A DNA stretch of 64,000 nucleotides from NCBI RefSeq assembly GCF_006364435.1, contig NZ_CP040977.1:868001-932000 (forward strand). Reading direction: 5' to 3'. Source of the DNA: Candidatus Methylopumilus universalis (GTDB lineage Bacteria; Pseudomonadota; Gammaproteobacteria; Burkholderiales; Methylophilaceae). Position numbers and translations under genes: made by a program. How positions within the stretch are numbered: the first letter of the stretch is position 1; the number at the start of each line of letters is the position of its first letter. Under the pieces are notes generated by a model. The model was not told where the DNA came from. It did no database searches and worked only from the letters and a program-made list of their open reading frames with translations. This document shows positions 59,190-64,000 of this stretch, in pieces.

Positions 59190-60149
59190 ATGGTGAAAAG
59201 TAAAGTAGATTCAGAACATAATTCAATCAAGCCTAAAACGCTTGAAGAAGTGCGCACCATGATTCGAGCGCATAAGCGCAATGACTATATTTTTTCATCG
59301 ATTGGTTTATTGACCATCACGTTCGCACTCCTCACATTACTTATTCTGTTCGTGGATCTTGTGATGGATGGCTATCCTAAATTAAATTATCAATTCTTTA
59401 CCGACTTCCCCTCAAGACGAGCAGCAAACGCAGGTATCTTGTCGGCATGGGTCGGTTCATCCCTTATTATGTTGGTGACCTTTATCACCGCAGTGCCTAT
59501 GGGGGTGGCAGCTGGAGTGTATTTAGAAGAATACGCGCCTAAGAATTGGTTCACTGATATCGTTGAAATCAATGTCACTAATCTCGCAGGCGTACCCTCT
59601 ATCATCTATGGCTTGTTGGCACTTGGATTATTTGTATACACATTCCATCTTGGTCAAACAATTGTTACAGCTGGACTAACCCTTGGTCTTTTAATGTTGC
59701 CGATTGTGATTGTATCTACACGAGAAGCCATCCGATCAATTCCTGTTGCAATACGTGAGGCCGCTTATGCTGTGGGTGCCACAAAATGGCAGGTTGTTTT
59801 ACACCACGTGATTCAATATTCGTTTGGTGGCATCCTCACAGGGATTATTATTGGCATGGCAAGAGCCTTAGGTGAAACAGCGCCTATCATTACCGTAGGT
59901 GCTTTAACCTTTATTGCATTCCTCCCGCCAGCCCCTTTAACCAATGTAGCTCCCTTTATTTCTTTTGAATGGTTGCAATCAGGATTTACAGTACTGCCAA
60001 TTCAAATGTTTAGCTGGCTCTCGAGACCTGAACATGCATTTCATATCAATGCAGCTGCAGCTGGCGCGGTCATTATCATGCTTACCCTTGTAATGAACGG
60101 AACAGCAATTTGGTTACGTTATCGTATTCGTAAAAATATTAAATGGTAA
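59190..60149 (+). CDS. pstA: Phosphate ABC transporter permease PstA
   Basis: Second permease subunit, 319 residues with about six helices. PMGVAAGVYLEEYAPKNW and the coupling loop REAIRSIPVAIREAAYAVGATKW are conserved. It starts three bases after pstC, with GAGAGG upstream of the ATG. Confidence 0.94.
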   Translation: MVKSKVDSEHNSIKPKTLEEVRTMIRAHKRNDYIFSSIGLLTITFALLTLLILFVDLVMDGYPKLNYQFFTDFPSRRAANAGILSAWVGSSLIMLVTFITAVPMGVAAGVYLEEYAPKNWFTDIVEINVTNLAGVPSIIYGLLALGLFVYTFHLGQTIVTAGLTLGLLMLPIVIVSTREAIRSIPVAIREAAYAVGATKWQVVLHHVIQYSFGGILTGIIIGMARALGETAPIITVGALTFIAFLPPAPLTNVAPFISFEWLQSGFTVLPIQMFSWLSRPEHAFHINAAAAGAVIIMLTLVMNGTAIWLRYRIRKNIKW

Positions 60150-60170
60150 ATTTTATCTACAGGAAAAAAA

Positions 60171-60950
60171 ATGGCACAAAATAAACCCAACATCAAAGCT
60201 GAAGCAAAGAATCTTAACTTTTTCTATGCGGATGGCACCAAGGCGCTCAAAGATGTAAGCCTACCTGTTTATGAGAATAAAATTACAGCGCTTATCGGCC
60301 CTTCAGGTTGCGGCAAATCTACATTCTTACGCTGCTTTAATCGTATGCACGATTTATATCCTGGCAATCGCTATGATGGTCAAATTCTTCTTCACCCAGA
60401 TAATACAAATGTACTTGCTAAAGGTGTTGATCCGATCGAAGTACGTATGCGCATCAGTATGGTGTTTCAAAAACCAAACCCATTTCCAAAGTCTATTTAT
60501 GAGAACGTCGCTTACGGCTTAAGAGTGCGTGGAGAAAGATCAAAATCTGCAGTGGATGACAAAGTTGAGGAGGCATTAAAAGGTGCTTCACTTTGGAATG
60601 AGGTCAAAGATCGATTACAGGATTTAGCTTTTAATTTATCGGGTGGCCAACAGCAGCGTCTATGTATTGCGCGCGCACTAGCAACAGATCCAGAGATTAT
60701 GTTATTCGATGAGCCTACATCAGCGCTCGATCCAATTGCGACGGTGAATATTGAAGAACTTATGTCAGGCTTAAAAAATAAGCTTTCCATTTTAATCGTG
60801 ACACATAATATGCAACAAGCTGCGCGTATTTCTGATTACACAGCCTATATGTATCTAGGTGAAATGATTGAGTTCGACAAGACCGACAAGATCTTCACAA
60901 ACCCAAGCAAGAAAGAAACTGAAGATTACATTACAGGTAAGTTCGGCTAA
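60171..60950 (+). CDS. pstB: Phosphate ABC transporter ATP-binding protein PstB
   Basis: ATPase of the Pst importer, 259 residues. Walker [10 protein letters not shown] (43-51), signature LSGGQQQRL, Walker [13 protein letters not shown] and the H-loop VTHNM. In many bacteria phoU follows; here a short membrane protein does. Confidence 0.96.
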   Translation: MAQNKPNIKAEAKNLNFFYADGTKALKDVSLPVYENKITALIGPSGCGKSTFLRCFNRMHDLYPGNRYDGQILLHPDNTNVLAKGVDPIEVRMRISMVFQKPNPFPKSIYENVAYGLRVRGERSKSAVDDKVEEALKGASLWNEVKDRLQDLAFNLSGGQQQRLCIARALATDPEIMLFDEPTSALDPIATVNIEELMSGLKNKLSILIVTHNMQQAARISDYTAYMYLGEMIEFDKTDKIFTNPSKKETEDYITGKFG

Positions 60951-60962
60951 GATTTTTTTAAA

Positions 60963-61208
60963 TTGCTTAAAGCTACAAAAAAATTTCTTAAAAAAAATTT
61001 AAAGTGGTTTGCCACTTTTTTTATTCTACTAGGACTTCTTCTTACCAATCTGAATCTCTACCCCTACAATATTTTTTCTCACAGCCTTGGTGTTTTAGGT
61101 TGGACGTTCACAGGCTATGTCAATAAAGATCGCGCCATCCTGATCAACTTCGGACTTCAAATTCCTTTATTTATGATTGGCTATTTCAAACTGTTTGGAA
61201 TGAGTTAA
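60963..61208 (+). CDS. Small predicted membrane protein downstream of pstB
   Basis: An 81-residue protein beginning at TTG 60963, 12 bases after pstB. A basic N-terminus (KATKKFLKKNLKW) leads into a hydrophobic segment at about 15-33, then two shorter ones (about 38-51 and 61-78). It looks like a three-helix protein with the N-terminus inside. I do not recognise the family with certainty. Its position suggests cotranscription with pst. The stop overlaps that of glmM by four bases. Confidence 0.65.
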   Translation: MLKATKKFLKKNLKWFATFFILLGLLLTNLNLYPYNIFSHSLGVLGWTFTGYVNKDRAILINFGLQIPLFMIGYFKLFGMS

Positions 61209-62557
61209 GCGGCTTCTTTAACTTTTTCTGCAATAAGCTTAGCGTAACTTTTAACTTCCTCTAAGTCTTGACCCTCTACCATGACACGAATCTTAGGCTC
61301 TGTTCCTGAAGGCCTTAGGAGCACACGACCTTTATTGTTTAGTTTCTCCTCCACACTTTTCACAGCATCCTGAATTGATTTATTTTTTTCTAGGTCAATT
61401 TTTTTATGGGTTTCAACATTGATTAACACTTGAGGATAAAGTGGCGAATCTTTAGTGGCGTCATGAAGGGATTGATTAAGAAGCCGTAATGATTTTAAAA
61501 CTTGAAGAGATGCGATGATGGCATCTCCAGTTGAATGCTGATCAAGGGTCAGTATATGGCCTGAGTTTTCACCACCAATCGACCAACCTTTTTCAAGAAG
61601 CGCTTCTAAAACATAACGATCACCTACATGTGCTCTCATAAATTCAACGCCTAGATCCTGAAAGGCTTTTTCAATTGCCATATTAGTCATTAATGTTCCA
61701 ACCACGCCACCTTTTAATTGATTTCTTTCTTTTAGGGCTTTTGCGATCACTAAAAGAAGTTGATCGCCGTCAACAATATGGCCTAAATGATCTATCATCA
61801 CCACGCGATCACCATCCCCATCAAAAGCAATACCTAAGTCTGCTTTATGTTTTAAGGTAGCTTCCTTAATAGTTTTGGGATGTGTGGAGCCAACATCTAG
61901 ATTAATATTAAATCCGTTAGGCTCATTACCCACAGCGATAACTTCAGCACCTAATTCAGAGAATATTTTTGGGGCGACATGGTAAGTAGCGCCATGCGCG
62001 CAATCTAATACAATTTTAAGACCTCGAAGATTTAGCTTTTCTGGGAATGTACTTTTACAAAACTCGACATAACGACCTTCAGCATCATCGACGCGCTTTG
62101 CTTTTCCTAACTCATGAGGCAATACAGTTTTAATAGTTTGATTTAAAGCTGATTCAACTTCCGCTTCAAATGCATCAGGTAGTTTTTCTCCAGCATCAGA
62201 AAATATTTTAATACCGTTATCAGGAAATGGGTTATGGGATGCTGAAATGACAATGCCTGCTTGTGACCTTAATGCTTTCGTAAGATACGCAATCGCTGGA
62301 GTTGGCATGGGACCAGTTAAATATACATTGACACCTGCCGCAATAAATCCTGACTCCAGCGCTGATTCCAACATATAGCCTGACACTCTTGTATCTTTGC
62401 CAATGACAACACTTGGATGTTTGATTTTTTCATCTCGATTATTTTTAACGAGAATAGACCCGATCGCAAAACCTAGACGAATAAAAAAGTCAGGTGTGAT
62501 GGGATCTTGACCCACAACACCTCGAATACCGTCCGTTCCAAAATAATGTCTTGTCAT
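61205..62557 (-). CDS. glmM: Phosphoglucosamine mutase
   Basis: Converts glucosamine-6-P to glucosamine-1-P for peptidoglycan and LPS. The phosphoserine is S107 in ISASHNPFPDNG, the metal site FDGDGDRVVMID, and the C-terminal RPSGTEPKIRVMVE binds phosphate. Length 450. It follows folP by two bases; ftsH-folP-glmM is the classical order. Confidence 0.96.
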   Translation of the reverse strand: MTRHYFGTDGIRGVVGQDPITPDFFIRLGFAIGSILVKNNRDEKIKHPSVVIGKDTRVSGYMLESALESGFIAAGVNVYLTGPMPTPAIAYLTKALRSQAGIVISASHNPFPDNGIKIFSDAGEKLPDAFEAEVESALNQTIKTVLPHELGKAKRVDDAEGRYVEFCKSTFPEKLNLRGLKIVLDCAHGATYHVAPKIFSELGAEVIAVGNEPNGFNINLDVGSTHPKTIKEATLKHKADLGIAFDGDGDRVVMIDHLGHIVDGDQLLLVIAKALKERNQLKGGVVGTLMTNMAIEKAFQDLGVEFMRAHVGDRYVLEALLEKGWSIGGENSGHILTLDQHSTGDAIIASLQVLKSLRLLNQSLHDATKDSPLYPQVLINVETHKKIDLEKNKSIQDAVKSVEEKLNNKGRVLLRPSGTEPKIRVMVEGQDLEEVKSYAKLIAEKVKEAA

Positions 62558-62559
62558 AT

Positions 62560-63387
62560 TTAAGTCGTGCTCTGAGCTACATGAATAATCTTAAGTGCGC
62601 TTTGGGTTTCTTTTACATCGTGAACTCGTAATATTTTAGCCCCTTTTAATACAGAAAAGATAGCTGCTGAAATGCTGCCTGATAGATGATCGTCATGATC
62701 ACCGCTCAAGATTTTTCTAATGAATGATTTTCTGGAAAGGCCTACCAGCATGGGTAAATTTAGCGATTGAAACGATTCAATGTTTTGTAGAAGGTCTATA
62801 TTATGTTCGAATGTTTTTCCGAAGCCAAAGCCTGGATCTAAGATAACACGCGATTTATCGATACCTTCATTTGTAAGAAGATTCACACGCTCTTCTAAAA
62901 ATGATTTCACTTCATTTATCACATTTTTATAAATAGGATTAAGTTGCATTGTCTTAGGTGTACCTTGCATGTGCATTAAACAGATGCCCACATTTGATTT
63001 TTTTATTATATCGATAGCATTTGGTTTTTGTAGCGCAAAAATATCATTGATCATCGCCACATCCATATCAATGACTTCTTTCATAACTTCGGGTTTATAT
63101 GTGTCAATTGATATGGCAATATCAGAAATTTTTTTTATCGCCTCAATAATAGGTGTAATACGCTTTAATTCTTCATCTGCACTGACAGCGTCTGATCCGG
63201 GCCGCGTCGATTCTCCACCAATATCGATGATATCAACCCCCTCTTCGATCATTTTTTCAGCGCGCTTTAAAGCTGTATTGAAATCTAAATACATACCGCC
63301 ATCAGAAAATGAATCGGGTGTGATATTTAATATACCCATTACAAGTGGGCGCTTTAAATCAAAGGAATGTTTATTTAATTGAAGCAT
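62560..63387 (-). CDS. folP: Dihydropteroate synthase
   Basis: Joins p-aminobenzoate to dihydropterin pyrophosphate in folate synthesis; sulfonamide target. MGILNITPDSFSDGG (18-32) and DIGGESTRPGSD (56-67) are the pterin and substrate loops; LDPGFGFGK follows. Length 275. The ATG lies only three bases past the T-run of the ftsH terminator and has no Shine-Dalgarno. Confidence 0.95.
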   Translation of the reverse strand: MLQLNKHSFDLKRPLVMGILNITPDSFSDGGMYLDFNTALKRAEKMIEEGVDIIDIGGESTRPGSDAVSADEELKRITPIIEAIKKISDIAISIDTYKPEVMKEVIDMDVAMINDIFALQKPNAIDIIKKSNVGICLMHMQGTPKTMQLNPIYKNVINEVKSFLEERVNLLTNEGIDKSRVILDPGFGFGKTFEHNIDLLQNIESFQSLNLPMLVGLSRKSFIRKILSGDHDDHLSGSISAAIFSVLKGAKILRVHDVKETQSALKIIHVAQSTT

Positions 63388-63390
63388 TGT

Positions 63391-63420
63391 AAAAAAACAA
63401 AGGCTAGATAAACTAGCCTT
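63391..63420 (-). terminator. Terminator between ftsH and folP
   Basis: On the minus strand AAGGCTAG and CTAGCCTT with a 5-base loop, then TG and seven Ts (63391-63397). It ends next to the folP start codon, so folP-glmM would depend on read-through or a promoter here. Confidence 0.75.
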
Positions 63421-63428
63421 GATTTCAT

Positions 63429-64000
63429 TTAGCCCTTGGCGCTCGGCTGAGGAGCTACCGCTACCTTTGTACCTGAAGAACCTTTATCGATCTTCGGAGG
63501 ATTAGGTGTTTGTTTAGGTTTTGGTGGTCTCGCTTTTTTCCCTGCCATGATGTCATTGATCTGATCTGCATCAATCGTTTCATATTCAAGTAAAGCTTTT
63601 GCCATTGCTTCGACTTTGCGACGATTTTTTTCAATCAACTTTCTAGCCACACTATATTGCTCGTCAAGAATACGGCGAATCTCAGCGTCGACTTTTTGTT
63701 GAGTTGCTTCAGAAATTGTTTTCGAAGACATCGAACCAAAGAAGGAGTCCTGGTCTTGCCCTACGTAAACCATCGTACCTAACTTATCTGACATACCGTA
63801 ACGCGTTACCATATCACGCGCCAATTTCGTTGCGCGCTCAAAGTCGTTCGATGCGCCTGTCGACATTTGCTTCATGAAAACTTCTTCTGCAATACGTCCG
63901 CCAAAGAGAATTGAGATTTCTTCTAGCATCTTATTTTTGTAATTACTAATACGATCAAACTCTGGCAGCTGCCATGTAAGACCCAACGCCCAACCACGAG
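63429..64000 (-). CDS. ftsH: ATP-dependent zinc metalloprotease FtsH, C-terminal part
   Basis: The frame continues past the right edge of the window; about 190 C-terminal residues are visible. RGWALGLTWQLPEFDRIS, FGGRIAEEVF, STGASNDFERATKLARDMVTRYG and ALLEYETIDADQINDIMAG align with the protease domain of E. coli FtsH. The AAA domain and the HEXXH zinc site lie outside. The tail is Pro/Lys-rich (KARPPKPKQTPNPPK), variable in the family. FtsH degrades membrane proteins and regulators such as sigma-32. Confidence 0.95.
   Translation of the reverse strand, partial: RGWALGLTWQLPEFDRISNYKNKMLEEISILFGGRIAEEVFMKQMSTGASNDFERATKLARDMVTRYGMSDKLGTMVYVGQDQDSFFGSMSSKTISEATQQKVDAEIRRILDEQYSVARKLIEKNRRKVEAMAKALLEYETIDADQINDIMAGKKARPPKPKQTPNPPKIDKGSSGTKVAVAPQPSAKG

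Overview
This window is an AT-rich, gene-dense stretch of a betaproteobacterial chromosome. The 16S/23S genes, the E2/E3 pyruvate dehydrogenase proteins with fused lipoyl domains, the isc cluster with two cysteine desulfurases and the gene order fit a small streamlined Methylophilales-type genome; this assignment is inference from the sequence alone. No transposase, prophage, integron or CRISPR array was seen. Intergenic gaps are short, many genes overlap by 1-4 bases, and four convergent pairs overlap by exactly four bases at their stop codons.

Layout. 0-10 kb: a broken-off minus-strand ORF (possible M17 aminopeptidase), the pyruvate dehydrogenase operon aceE-aceF-lpdA, convergent birA-coaX, then glnS. 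10-15.6 kb: one complete rRNA operon on the minus strand. It reads tRNA-fMet, 16S, tRNA-Ile, tRNA-Ala, 23S, 5S, with a near-consensus promoter, boxA antitermination sites and RNase III-type processing stems. 15.6-28.5 kb: minus-strand htpG (sigma-32 promoter), tcdA-acpS-pdxJ-recO-era-rnc-lepB-lepA, and the envelope-stress operon rpoE-rseA-rseB-rseC-mucD. 28.6-33.2 kb: nadB, slyD, suhB, trmJ, cysE. 33.2-39.6 kb: the iron-sulfur operon iscR-(nifS-like)-iscS-iscU-iscA-hscB-hscA-fdx, with an IscR-type operator over its promoter.

39.6-61.2 kb is the most interesting part: a phosphate-starvation region. It holds ppk and ppx, a set of lipid genes, a phosphate-type porin and the pstSCAB transporter. 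The lipid genes are two GT4 glycosyltransferases, a PAP2 phosphatase, an OlsA-like acyltransferase, a PlcP-like phospholipase C, an OlsB-like N-acyltransferase and diacylglycerol kinase. I found eight convincing PhoB boxes and one weak one. All share one geometry: two 7-base repeats, 4-base spacer, exactly 10 bases, then a -10 hexamer. At five of them the start codon lies where transcription should begin, so the mRNAs look leaderless or nearly so. Together the genes suggest a program for phosphate famine: import phosphate (porin, Pst), mobilise polyphosphate (Ppk/Ppx), strip phospholipids to diacylglycerol (PlcP), and rebuild the membrane with glycolipids (two GT4 enzymes) and ornithine lipids (OlsB/OlsA). 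No phoB, phoR or phoU lies in the window.

61.2-64 kb: minus-strand ftsH (cut by the window edge), folP and glmM. Between lipid genes and Pst lie a TPR protein with a glycosyltransferase-like domain, a beta-carbonic anhydrase, lysS, and prfB with its classical +1 programmed frameshift.
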